Below are positions 48,698 to 59,148 of a stretch of DNA of 64,000 nucleotides, piece after piece. Source of the stretch: Leucogyrophana mollusca (lineage: Eukaryota > Basidiomycota > Agaricomycetes > Boletales); NCBI GenBank assembly GCA_021014945.1, contig MU266401.1, forward strand, positions 49,956 through 113,955, read 5' to 3'. Each line of letters begins with the position of its first letter. The stretch's first letter is position 1. The notes beneath the pieces are model-generated. The model made no database searches. It worked only from the letters and a program-made list of their open reading frames with translations, and had not been told where the DNA came from. The position numbers and the translations under genes were made by a program.

Positions 48698-51396
48698 ATG
48701 GCTGGAGGCACAGGTCCAGGAGTAAGCCCTTACGCTGCCAACCGTCGTCAGGCGCTCGCAGGACAGTCCGGATGGGTAAGGTTTTTGTACAATATGGTGA
48801 CGTGTATACTGAGCATCACGACAGGCGGGGCTTGTCCACAATCGCAGAATTTTTGCCATAGCTGTGTTTGCTTCTCTCGGCGGCTTGTAGGTGTTCTATG
48901 ACTCTTTGCGGCTAATGTCAAACTGATCGATCCCTTGTTAGACTTTATGGTCAATCCCTCCTATCTCTTTGCAACTAACTTTCGCTGATCTTGGTTCACT
49001 TACAGGCTACAACCAGGTACGCTAGTAGTGTCTGCCGGTTTCTCCTTAACTGACACCTATTTCAGGGCGTGTTCTCGGGCGTTCTGAGGTATGCATGTCC
49101 GATTTACAGTGCTGAACAGTTGGTTGATTGCTGTCCGAACAAAGCATGTACACCTTTGATCAGAGAATGGCTTCTGCCGTCGATAATCCCACCACAAAAG
49201 GATGGCTTGTTGCTATCCTCGAACTCGGTGCCTGGGTCGGTGTACTGGCAACTGGTTATCTGGCTGACAAGCTGTCACGGAAATATACGATTGTCCTGGG
49301 TGTGTTCATAAGTATGTCACCGTTTACATCGCGCTCACTCGAAATGCAGCTGTTGTCGTCTTCTGTATCGGTGTCATCGTGCAGGCTGCAGCGTATCAAC
49401 CTTCGTCGATCTATGGCGGTAGGTTTCAATCTCTCTGTAGCCGTCAAGGCAGCCGCTCACAGAAACCTTCCTAAGGACGATTTATCACTGGTCTTGGTGT
49501 TGGTTCACTCAGTATGGCAGTTCCGCTGTATAAGTACGATATTCCTTCGGATGTCTTTTGATTCATTTATTGACTCGTATTTCCGCCAGTGCCGAGCTCG
49601 CACCGCCTGAGGTTCGCGGTAGTCTCGTGGCTCTCCAGCAGTTGGCCATCACGTTCGGTATCATGATATCATTCTGGATTGACTATGGCACAAACTATAT
49701 CGGGGGAACTGGAGCTGGTCAAAGCGAAGCTGCTTGGCGTATACCGCTTGCCCTTCAGCTTGTTCCTGCTATTATTCTGGGTGTCGGTATCTTGTTTATG
49801 CCTTTTTCTCCTCGGCAAGTGGTACTTGACACAAGGGGTCTGCATCGTTACTGACGCCTAACATCAGGTGGCTTGTTAACCAAGGAAGGGACGACGAAGC
49901 TCTCGCGGTACTCAGCAGGGCTCGACGTTCGCCCCCTGAATCAGACCTTGTCCAGATTGAGTTCTTGTAAGGTTGAGTCGATCTCAGATGGATCCCTATA
50001 CTGATGTATATTTCGACAGGGAAATCCGGGCACAGTATCTATTCGAAAAAGAAACGAACGCGATCAAGTTCCCTCAATACCAGGATGGGTCACGCTCGTC
50101 CGCCTTTAAGCAGGGTTTCTACGACTATCTTAGTCTGCTTGGGACTCGTACTCTGCTTTACAGAGTTGCCGTCGGCTCCTTGTGCGTCCGTCGACCATAT
50201 TGAAGTCCTTTCACGCATTCTCACCTGGTGGTATAGGATCATGTTCTTCCAGCAATGGACGGGTGTAAATGCTATCCTGTACTATGCGCCCAGCATATTC
50301 GCCGATTTGGGTTTGACTGGTAATGCGACCTCACTACTCGCCACAGGTGTCGTGGGTATTGTGTAAGTGTTTTTAATTTTTTGACGTCTTCTTATGCTAA
50401 TCGTCGGCGAAGCATGTTCCTCGCCACGATCCCCGCCGTTATTTGGGTCGATAAAGTTGGTCGAAAGCCAGTTTTGGTATCAGGTGCCTTCCTTATGGCA
50501 GCGTGAGTCTCCTCGAAGCCATGCCGTGCATCCGCTCACACATGTCAATGCTTCGCCAGTTGCCACTTTATCATTGCTGTGCTCTTCGGACTTTACCACA
50601 ATACATGGGCAACGTGAGTTTTCTTGCAGTTGTCCCCATCTCTTAACTGACGTATCCTTTCCCAGCCACACCGGTAAATGCGTTCCATCGCTCAAGGCAT
50701 ATTATGATTAACTGGTTTTTAGGTGCTGGTTGGGGCGCGTGTGTGCTTGTTTGGATCTTCTCAATCGGTAGGTCTTGCTATTTCTTTGCACCCAGCTTTG
50801 CTTAGCATCCTTTCAGCGTTTGGATACAGTTGGGGTCCATGCTCATGGATTGTTGTCGCCGAAATCTGGCCTCTGAGTATCCGTGGAAAGGGTATCTCCA
50901 TTGCCGCCTCGTCGAACTGGGTTCGTTTCGCTTCAGTCGCTTTAAAATCTAAGGCGGCTAATCCTAAGTTGTCAGATGAACAATTTCATTGTCGGCCAAG
51001 TGACGCCTACAATGTTGACGCATCTCGGATTCGGCACGTTCGTGTTCTTCGGGGTAAGAAGCACACATCCTTTGCTTCCTCGTAAGTTATTGATTTGGGA
51101 TGAAATCAGGCGTTCTCCTTGATGGGTGGCCTCTTCGTGTTGATATTTGTAAGTCGCCCCGTGCCTCCTCACACAAAGTTCGCCTCTTATTTACTTTGCA
51201 GGTCCCTGAGACGAAAGGACTGAGTTTGGAAGAGATGGACCAGGTGTTCGGCGACAGAGAGGGTCTCGCAGTTGCCGATCAGCAACGCCAGAACGAGATT
51301 GCTGACCGTATTGGCCTGAGCGCCTACGCCCTGAAGGGTACGTCCGACTTGGAAAAGCACAGCCAAGACCAATACGAAGAGGAGGCAAAGATTTAA
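48698..51396 (+). CDS. MFS sugar transporter (sugar porter family)
   Basis: Twelve-helix hexose-type transporter of the plasma membrane. Start at 48698. Exons give, in order, [14 protein letters not shown] (helix 1), [28 protein letters not shown] (split over helices 2-3), [28 protein letters not shown] (family signature), [13 protein letters not shown], then [11 protein letters not shown] after helix 6. The second half has [51 protein letters not shown] (GPxxW and E-x-x-P-type motifs), then [17 protein letters not shown] and a polar tail to 51396. All sugar-porter signatures are present and the joins are clean. The exact sugar cannot be told; related fungal genes carry glucose, xylose or other hexoses. 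The promoter has a TATA box and C-rich repressor-like sites. Confidence 0.92.
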
Positions 51397-51609
51397 GGTG
51401 TCAGGGCAAGACACAGCTTCATCATCATGACTTGTTCGAATTTCGATACACTATCTGCAGACAGTGCCACACATGTCGACATCTAATGTATTCGCCTGCA
51501 TTCCAATTCATCATTTATAACTGGTATTCCGTGGGCATACTAGCATCTACTCAAATTGAGCCAAGTGCTTCACTATCAGCGATAAAATTACGGCGCGTGT
51601 CCGCATTAT

Positions 51610-51615
51610 CACGTG
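51610..51615. promoter_or_regulatory. CACGTG E-box
   Basis: Palindromic CACGTG about 85 bases upstream of the helicase ATG; a candidate bHLH factor site. Confidence 0.35.
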
Positions 51616-51632
51616 TCTTGCCTCAGCCACAG

Positions 51633-51654
51633 ACGCGTCGCGAGTCGCGACTCG
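51633..51654. promoter_or_regulatory. MCB-like ACGCGT plus perfect 14-bp palindrome
   Basis: ACGCGT at 51633-51638 matches the MluI cell-cycle box bound by MBF at genes for DNA synthesis and repair. It is followed at once by the perfect palindrome CGAGTCGCGACTCG (51641-51654). The pair lies 47-68 bases upstream of the helicase start. Confidence 0.55.
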
Positions 51655-51700
51655 TTCCGTGCCTATTCTTTCCTCTTACTACTACAACGCGAATGCAGCG

Positions 51701-54700
51701 ATGAACTCTGACTGGCTGGATACGCTCAACCCCGCGCAAGATCGATGTACAGAGTTCCATTGTCAGTGAGAGCGCTGGCTGCACACTCACCATTGCTTCC
51801 TAGGTGTTCGCCATCCACCCACCGGACCTCTCCAGATCCTCGCAGGCCCCGGAAGCGGCAAAACCAAAGTTTTGACTTCCCGCATAGCCTATCTCATCCT
51901 AAACCACGAAATACCTCCATCCTCCATATGCGCCGTTACATTCACGAATAAGGCCGCTAACGAAATGCGAGCCAGACTAATCAAACTAATCGGAAAGGAA
52001 CAAACCGCGCTGGTCAAAATGGGCACTTTCCATTCGATCTGTGCACTGTTTCTGAGAAAACACGCCCACTCGGTTGGCCTCGAAGGGAACTTCACTGTCT
52101 GTGATGCTGATGAGAGGTCTGCCCGTTTAGGTACCATATCATCACGCGTCTCTAACCCTTTGAATGCAGCAAGAAAATAATATCTGGCCTGCTCAAACTG
52201 CACAAGGACTTCCTTGCTACAAAAGATATCTCGCTGAAAGAAGGCACCGTTCTCTCGATAATCTCCAAGGCCAAGGCGCAAGGTCAAAGTCCGGATGACG
52301 TCTCTCCTCGGAAACTCCATGCCGCTAAAAAGGGTGATCACTTCAACACACCCATACAAGGTGATATTCAACATGTTGTCGCTGAAATCTTCAAGGACTA
52401 CGAGAAGTTCCTGCGGCAAAGTAATAGCCTGGACTTCGACGACTTGCTCGTGTTCGGTGTGAAGCTGTTTTCCCAGCATCCTAGGTTTGCACTCTGGTGT
52501 CAACACGTGCTGGTCGACGAGTTGTGAGCGGAAACACTTTTTCAAACTATCTATTAGTATTCGGCGCGCTGACGTATATCCTCTTCAGTCAAGATACCAA
52601 CACCACCCAGTACAAACTTATGCGTTGTATTGCTGCGGCCACCAAATGTGTCACTGTAGTGGGCGATCCAGATCAGTCAAGTGAGCTTCACTTTTTTGCG
52701 TTCTTCAGCCCACTCAGCCATATTCATTGGTGCAGTCTACGGCTGGCGTTCCGCAGAAGTAGCTAACTTGGCCAGGATGCGTAACGGTAAGCCAGGTTCG
52801 ATGATGAAGGCACCCTAATTGACGTGATTATTTGGCCAGACTTTACGAATGTGACGCAAATTTTCCTTGAACAGAACTACCGCTCTGCCCAGTCGATCTT
52901 AGCAGCAAGCGTAGCAGTTATATCGCAAGGTGCGCACTAACCTTCCGTCCACACCGTCCGAATCTTCGCTGATACATTTATCAGATAAAAGTCGCATTCC
53001 AAAAACTCTTTACACATCTCATCCACTCGGACCACGACCAGTATTGCGGTCGTTTCCCTCTGAGCATGATGAAGCGTCGTTTATCGCATACGAGATCAAG
53101 AGAACGGTCGCTCAAACGGGCGGAATGCTCACTTATGGCGACTTCGTAGTGCTTTGTCAGTAAGCGCTCGACGGTGTTTCGAGTATGGTGCACTCACAGG
53201 TCCGTTCATGCAGTGCGCTTTAATGCAATCTCTCGGTCGATCGAGAGCGCATTACAGAAAGAGCGTATTCCTAATCGCATCCTTGGTGGACACAAGTTCT
53301 TTGAACGCGCCGAGGTCCGTGAAATTAAAACCAGAATTTACCCCTCGTACTGAGATCGTCCAAAGATCAAAGACCTCTTAGCCTATCTACAGCTCATTGA
53401 TAATCCTCAGTTCGAACCCGCATTTTCCCGTGCTGTCAATGTACCTTCGAGAGGGATCGGGGACAAGGTATGTTCTTGTCCTTGACGACATCCGTTGACT
53501 AATTGACGGCATGTAATGAGTCCCTCGCAGAAATTCTATCGAGAGCCGACAAACTGAAGGCTTCCCCACTTGCCGTCATCGAGCGGATATGCGATTCAAA
53601 GATCCCGGACCTCAAAGTGTCAGTGAAGCGCAAAGCTTCGCCATTCGTAGCTACCATCCGCAAGCTAAGAAAACTGGCAGCTGAGGTTAGCTCACCATCC
53701 TTGCTGAGGAAAGTGCTACTTTACGGATGCATTCTTAGGGAACATCGCCTTCCGACCTGATCCAGCACCTGTTGGAATTAATCGGTTACGGAGAGCACTT
53801 GAAGAAGACTCAGCCCGACTGGGATACCCGATGGGAGAACGTGCAAGAGTTGATCAGTTTCGCTAGTGAGGCGACTGCAGATTCTGTGAATGCGACTCCT
53901 GCTATGCCGGACCCTTCCGGGTACATTCCTCTCTTCGCTGTTCAGCGGTTTCTGACTCGTCCCGCCCCAGCGACACCCCTTTACGGCTATTTCTACAGAC
54001 CTCCATGCTGTCCTCCGAAGGGGACACCTCAAACGCAGAAGACAGCGAGGTCCGTTTGATATCGCATTTTTTTCGCATGCTCTTGTGATACTCCCCTAAG
54101 AAAGTCACGATCGCTACCTGTCACGCCGCAAAGGGTCTCGAATGGCCAGTAGTGTTCATTCCGGCAGGTAAATGCATGCCGCCTTTCCGCACAATAAGAA
54201 CCTGACAAGGGACACAGTGGAAGGAGGTACTTTCCCTTTCTATCGCGCAGATGACATCGAGGAAGAACGGTCAGTTCGCCTGGCTGTTAAAGGATATTCA
54301 AATACTAACTCATTAAATCAGTCGTCTTCTTTACGTTGCCTGCACACGAGCACAAACCCTCCTATATCTTACCTATTCTCTGAAGCGAAAGGTTGCCGGA
54401 GATGCCAAGACAAAGGACCTTTCCGAATTCGTATCTGCGGTCGTTCGGAAAGATCAAGTAGGCAGAATCTTCCCCTATACTGACCGGCCCTTACATTTGT
54501 GCTTTTGCAGTCACTATTTACGGACAAACCGCCGCACCTATCACTGTCTGATCGTGAACTCATGGCTAAGATTCTGGGAAGAGACAAGGTGTTGGCAGAC
54601 GAAGCCGAAGTGGGACGAAGAATGGCGATGTTGTGAGCCCACCAGTGAACTGAATCTTGACGTAACCCTCTCAATTTCCGCAGCAAACTCGAAGTAAAGT

Positions 54701-55274
54701 CATCTCCGTTGTACGGTGATCCGACAGACAATTTGGGTGCGGATATTTTTGGACACCAGCCCTCTAAGCATGGAAGTGAGGAAGAAGAGGCCTATTCACC
54801 AGTATTCCGGAGTACGTTCGTGTCCCTATACCGCTACAGCAATGACCTAAACTAGAAGTTCGATATTTAGGCGTCAAGTCATGTTTCCAGGCTAATGTTA
54901 TGTCCGGTACCCCTCTTACTAACAGCATTGTCCGTGCCAAATCGAACGTCGCCAAAACCACTGTGCCATCTACCGTCGTCTCAAAACCGCCTTATATGAA
55001 TACCATCAGGCCAAACTCTCGGACAGTGAAACAGACAATTGCAGTCCCTGTTTCACGCCTTCATGCAACCAACGTGTCAAATCCCTCACACTCCATGACG
55101 CACAAACCCTCGATCTCCTCGTCTGATACGCCATTCCATGCGAGCCCTGCCGCATCCACTCTATCACAAGAGTCGGTCCCTGCTTCTCTCCCGCTTGTTG
55201 GGAGTAAGCGGAGATTAGGGATGGGCCGCGCTACAATGGGATATTCCAACAAGAAATTCAAGACTCCTGCATAA
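51701..55274 (+). CDS. SRS2: UvrD/PcrA-type DNA helicase, Srs2-like
   Basis: Superfamily 1A 3'-5' DNA helicase. Yeast Srs2 removes Rad51 filaments and controls recombination at forks. Start at 51701. All motifs are present in order: LAGPGSGKTKVL (I, near 51840), AVTFTNKAANEM (Ia), DFDDLLVFG, VLVDEFQDTN (II, assembled across an intron near 52520), GDPDQSIYGWR (III), FLEQNYRSAQSIL (IV), ATCHAAKGLEWPVVFIPAVEGGTFP (V, near 54115) and EERRLLYVACTRAQTLL (VI, near 54270-54340). The C-terminal tail is Ser/Thr/Lys-rich and low in conservation, ending KKFKTPA, and may hold partner-binding sites. About a dozen introns, all joining in frame. An MCB-like site sits before the gene. Confidence 0.93.
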
Positions 55275-55826
55275 CTCAACTCTTCAAACATGATCATTAA
55301 AGCTTATCAACCTCCTTAGTCATTGTATCCATACACATCAACACCATCGGAAACTCAATATACTTGCTGTGTTGCTTTTGAAGGACGACCGACATGAAAT
55401 GTTCAACAGCATGGTCTCAGCACCGACAAAGTGTATGGACCTCAGCTAAACGGAAGCACTTCGTACTATTTTCAGAAAACGCAGGTCTGCCTACAAGGAA
55501 CCATCAGTGACTAGTTTGGATGGAACAAAGAGGTATGAACGAATCAGAAGTCTAGGGTGTCCTCAACTCCGAAGAGCTTTGGAAGTCTAACATGCGTTTG
55601 ACTAGCGGCGAATGCCCATCCTGCACGTTCATGCTGAAAGGGACACTTACCTCAACAAGACAAGGGCGAGATCAGCATTGACTCTGGCGGGAGGCTCGAA
55701 GATTGAAAATTGAGCGGAAGACAATGTGACCATTGGCGGACCCGGGAAAGCATACATAAATCCGGTGATCGGGGTCCTCACCAAGATATCCTTTATTTGC
55801 TATTATTATTTTAAGCTAAGTAACGG
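55275..55826. other. Intergenic, 552 bp
   Basis: 3' flank of the helicase and of the uncertain minus-strand gene. AT-rich near 55790-55830. Nothing else recognised. Confidence 0.45.
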
Positions 55827-56380
55827 TTAACAGCTCCAGTTTGCAGGCCCTCGCAAAAGAAGGGATGTTCTATTGTTTATCAACTCTACCAGGCGGTTCA
55901 AAACTCTGACGACGCCCTCCATTTCGCTCAAGTTATGCAGTGCCTTCAGGTAAGAGTTGCACGTGGCTGCCTCGTTTCCTCCCTTGTTGGATGCTCCCAT
56001 CACGTCAGCATCCTCGAAGCTATACGCGCTCTTAACTGCCGCATCCGACTCGCCGTTAGTGTCTCCTAATATCGGTGTTCGGGGTTGTGATTGCGCGCAT
56101 TCTGGCGACACGGGGCGTAAGTACTTGCCAGACCTATGCGATGTTGTGGCTTCCAGCCCGTCTTGGCGCGCAATGCGCTTGATGAGTTCACCATTTTTAT
56201 TATCTCCATCCGGATCCTGTTCCGGTCTTGAGATAAATCACGACAAAGGTCTGGTCACCTCCACGCCGCTGGCATTAGACACCTCGTGTCTTCTGCAAGC
56301 TATCCGCCTAATCTTCTGATAATAATCTGGGATTTCCCGTCCAATCCCCCTCCTTGCAACACACACCGCTGAGTCCCGTC
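55827..56380 (-). other. Probable gene or decaying gene with one in-frame TGA
   Basis: Reading the minus strand from about 56380 gives one continuous frame to 55827, broken only by a TGA at 56238-56240. The part after the TGA (about 135 codons) looks protein-like: an acidic/polar start (RPEQDPDGDNKNGELIKR), then a helical segment (YLKALHNLSEMEGVVRVLN) and a natural stop. The frame before it also looks plausible (IPDYYQKIRRIACRRHE). Alternatively an intron at 56227-56282 (GTGTCTAATG to CTCAAG) removes the TGA, joining a short upstream exon in another phase. No ATG could be placed convincingly. I recognise no family. It would be divergent from the Hsp20-like gene at 56436. Confidence 0.4.
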
Positions 56381-56435
56381 AATTGCTCGCCATTTCTGCT
56401 GCTCAGATTCTGACTCGCTTCAGCCACCCAGCGTC

Positions 56436-57437
56436 ATGGCACCCACAACTGTTAGTGGGGGGGACTCGTTTAGCTGCTGGGAAGGCTTCGATGTGTTCTA
56501 TGAAGGGGGACCCGCCTATGTTGGATCGCCCTCACAGAAGTCGACGAGACTGTCTTCCTCGTCGACGCTCGCACCCGAGCGGCAAATGGCCGCAGAGCGG
56601 CTGCGCAGCCCGCAGCACTCATCTGAAGACTATCTAGGTGCCCAGAAGGCACCTCAAGGCAGGGACTTCACGTCCATCAACCGCCTGTGGGATATATTAC
56701 GACAGAAGAAGGAGCGGCAGATGGCCAAATCTCCTCCAAAGGTTAAGTCGCTCGAAACACCATCGGTCCCAAATCATCCACTCGCTCCAGTGGACCCCGT
56801 GCCTGTGCCACATAAGCCGGTGCCACAATTGAAGAAACGGAAATCAAAGTGCGTATCTTCATATTTGGCCCATGTCCCTGTCCAACGTTCACATTTTGTT
56901 TCCTTATCTATGTGTAGTGTCTCATTCCGTGAATCTCGAGACGGTCGTATGGTGAGTGCAGTATATCGGGGGTCGACACAGTGCCTGATCGTCGCCTCGT
57001 TTCTGGGGCAGGTTACTGCTACATTCGACCTGCCGGGTATTAAGAAAGATCAAGCCCATGTCAGTTTTAGGGGAAATCATCTGATTGTCACCTGGGAGAC
57101 GGTTAAAATCACAGAAAAGGAAGAGAGAGGGCGTCTCGTGCGGGAACGGGAAGAAAAGAAGTTCCACCGCACAATCCCTCTACCCGAGGGCACTAAAGTA
57201 AGCTCTGTTCCGCCTACTGCCTGGTAATCTATCAGTGTAGTGACATATGCGATGGTTATCTCTTATTGTTCCTAGTTCGAAGAAGTCAGGGCGCGCATGG
57301 ATGGCCGATATCTGACTTTGACTTATCCCAACATGCGCTCAGTGCGTGTTGAACCACGGCATACTGCGGCACGCCATGTAGAACCGCGTTACATCGAACC
57401 ACAAGACGTTGAGTCATCTGAGGTTTATGAGTACTAG
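56436..57437 (+). CDS. Hsp20/alpha-crystallin-like domain protein
   Basis: Small heat-shock-like protein with a long head. Start at 56436. The first 130 or so residues are disordered, rich in Ser, Pro and Lys (PVDPVPVPHKPVPQLKKRK). After an intron near 56850-56917 the alpha-crystallin-type domain begins: SFRESRDGRMVTATFDLPGI, KKDQAHVSFRGNHLIVTWE, a charged loop (EEKKFHRTIPLPEG) and FEEVRARMDGRYLTLTYP. This is the two-sheet pattern with the basic FHR-xIPLPEG edge and the final V/L-x-L strand. It ends in a His/Glu/Val-rich tail (RHTAARHVEPRYIEP) at 57437. Such proteins hold unfolded clients; the extended head is unusual for a stress sHSP and suggests a specialised paralogue. Confidence 0.8.
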
Positions 57438-57856
57438 AGTTGATAATGAACTTCCCCCTCGTTCGCTTTCGGTACGCACTGTATTTATATCCACTTGCAC
57501 GTATTATCATCCTCTGCGCAGTTTATTCATCGTCCTCTGTACTATACCCAATCCACGCTTCCGCCGGCGCGCTGGCCCTAGACACATTGTGGTGATGGAG
57601 TGGTTTACGCGGTACAATTTGCAGCTCCCGAAGCCCCACCCGGGGTCTCCAGCCCCAAAAAGTGAAGGAAACAGGCGTGACCGGAGATCCCCAAGTCTCA
57701 GCTCGAGGCATGCATATAGTCGCGAATAAGCATCATTGCGCTGGGGAGAGTTGCCACCTAATCTGCACATGCCGTCAGGTACAACAAATATCTTGAAGGG
57801 GGAGCATCGCTGTGGTAAATCGACCTACAGATTCCAGTCTGCAATGTAACACTGAT
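57438..57856. other. Convergent intergenic, 419 bp
   Basis: 3' flanks of the Hsp20-like gene and BUD13. An open plus-strand frame across it has no recognisable protein features. Confidence 0.5.
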
Positions 57857-58878
57857 CTACATGTCGTCAACGCTCCATTCGTAGCCAGCAGCAGTAGTTC
57901 GTTTTCTCTCGTTCTGGCGCTGGAAGAATTTCTTCTCGAAACCGTTGCCGCGATCTGATTGAGAGACAGTTAGTAAACACTAGGATGGAGGTAATCCATT
58001 CCACGAACCAACTCCATCCCACCTGTATCCTGGTCTGATTCCGAAGCGATTCGGTGCAGGAGGTGGTCCTGTATATTGGGGCTTTCGAGGCCCTTTCGCC
58101 GTCTTTTTCTGTTTAAATGCAATTCCATCAATACATGCGATATGAAGATAAGATACAGAATGCCTACCGTCAAGAATGCAGCTGCAGGATCATTCCACCG
58201 TTCTTGTGCCTTCTGTTCTTCATTCAAGTCTTTGTCGTCGACAGTGCGTGCAAACGGTAGCGACCTATTCTTCTCCAACTGTAGCCTCCGCTTCTCTTCC
58301 TCGTCCTTCTGTACGAGACCTTTGCCCCACTCCATCTTCCGCGCCTCTTTCTCCTCTCGCTCTCGCTTCAGCCTTGCTGCTTCCGCACGAGCTGCCTTCG
58401 TGTCAATCTTGCGCCCAGAAGCATCGCGATAGACTGTTTCCTGAGCAGCTTCTTCCTCTTCTCGAGTTAAAGGCTCTTCCTTCACTTTCGGTTTCGGTAG
58501 GGCCTTCCGAAGCTGCTCTCCGGTCAGCAATCCACCTACGAACGGCTGTGATGGCTCCTCTACGACCGTAGGCTGTTCGTCTGCCGGAACCGGCGGAGTC
58601 TCTTCTCTGACCCCTTCCCGCAAAGTCGCCCACCCGGAGCCTTCTTCAGCAGGAGCAACGCGGCGTTTCTTGAAGCTTCGATCCTTGGCCACAACGGCTT
58701 CTGCCGTATCGTCCTCGTCGTCTCGCTTTTCCTCGCCCCATCCTGCGTCTTCATCAACGAACATTGACTTGGCTGACGTTTCCGCTTTTCGTTTCTTTTT
58801 CTTCTTCGGAGCAGCGCGAGCTAATATAGCGTCGGCTTTGGGGCCAGACATGTACTTCTCGGCGAGGTAAGCCTGCAT
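57857..58878 (-). CDS. BUD13: Pre-mRNA splicing factor Bud13/Cwc26
   Basis: Component of the RES complex (Bud13, Pml1, Snu17) of the activated spliceosome, supporting intron retention control and the first splicing step. Start at the ATG at 58878, giving [16 protein letters not shown], the conserved Bud13 head. A very charged middle follows: KKKKKRK, acidic DDEDD, and a long Arg/Glu/Lys coiled coil near 58420-58260. The conserved C-terminal block reads [14 protein letters not shown], then after an intron (58110-58168) [27 protein letters not shown], which is the Snu17-binding hallmark. It ends YEWSVDDM at 57857. Two introns; intact. The upstream region carries a telomere-like motif. Confidence 0.93.
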
Positions 58879-58994
58879 TGCGGTACCGTGCACCTCACAA
58901 AGGATCGAAGGGTTCACAGGTCGTTGTCAGTGGTCACTGTACTGAGGTAGAGGCGCCAACAGCTCAGACTGCTTGGGAAGGCTAGCGGCCGCAA

Positions 58995-59009
58995 TTAGGG
59001 TTAGGGTTA
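58995..59009. promoter_or_regulatory. Telomere-repeat-like motif (telobox) upstream of BUD13
   Basis: TTAGGGTTAGGGTTA, two and a half copies of the common fungal telomere repeat, 117-131 bases upstream of the BUD13 ATG. It may be a binding site for a Tbf1/Taz1-like factor or a tiny interstitial telomeric insertion. Confidence 0.6.
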
Positions 59010-59148
59010 TACTGGCCCTTGGCTGATCCCCCAAATACATAGTTTCCCATAATTTTGGAATCGGATGTCTGTCTCTGCGCACAAGAGAAACACGGTAGAA
59101 ACGGGTACTAGCAAGGAGCATATTACAGTCTGTTTCGGACTGGCGCTC

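Larger units (their letters stand above)
51397..51700. other. Intergenic, 304 bp, SRS2 promoter
   Basis: Holds the 3' end of the sugar transporter and the compact promoter of the DNA helicase, with a CACGTG box and the MCB-like site listed separately. Confidence 0.55.

Noticed and set aside
55957..56319. Plus-strand open frame of 120 codons
   Set aside because: It is the exact antisense of the more protein-like minus-strand frame, and the two share codon phase.
57409..57729. Plus-strand open frame after the Hsp20-like gene
   Set aside because: It starts inside the last Hsp20-like exon in another frame and has no protein-like pattern.
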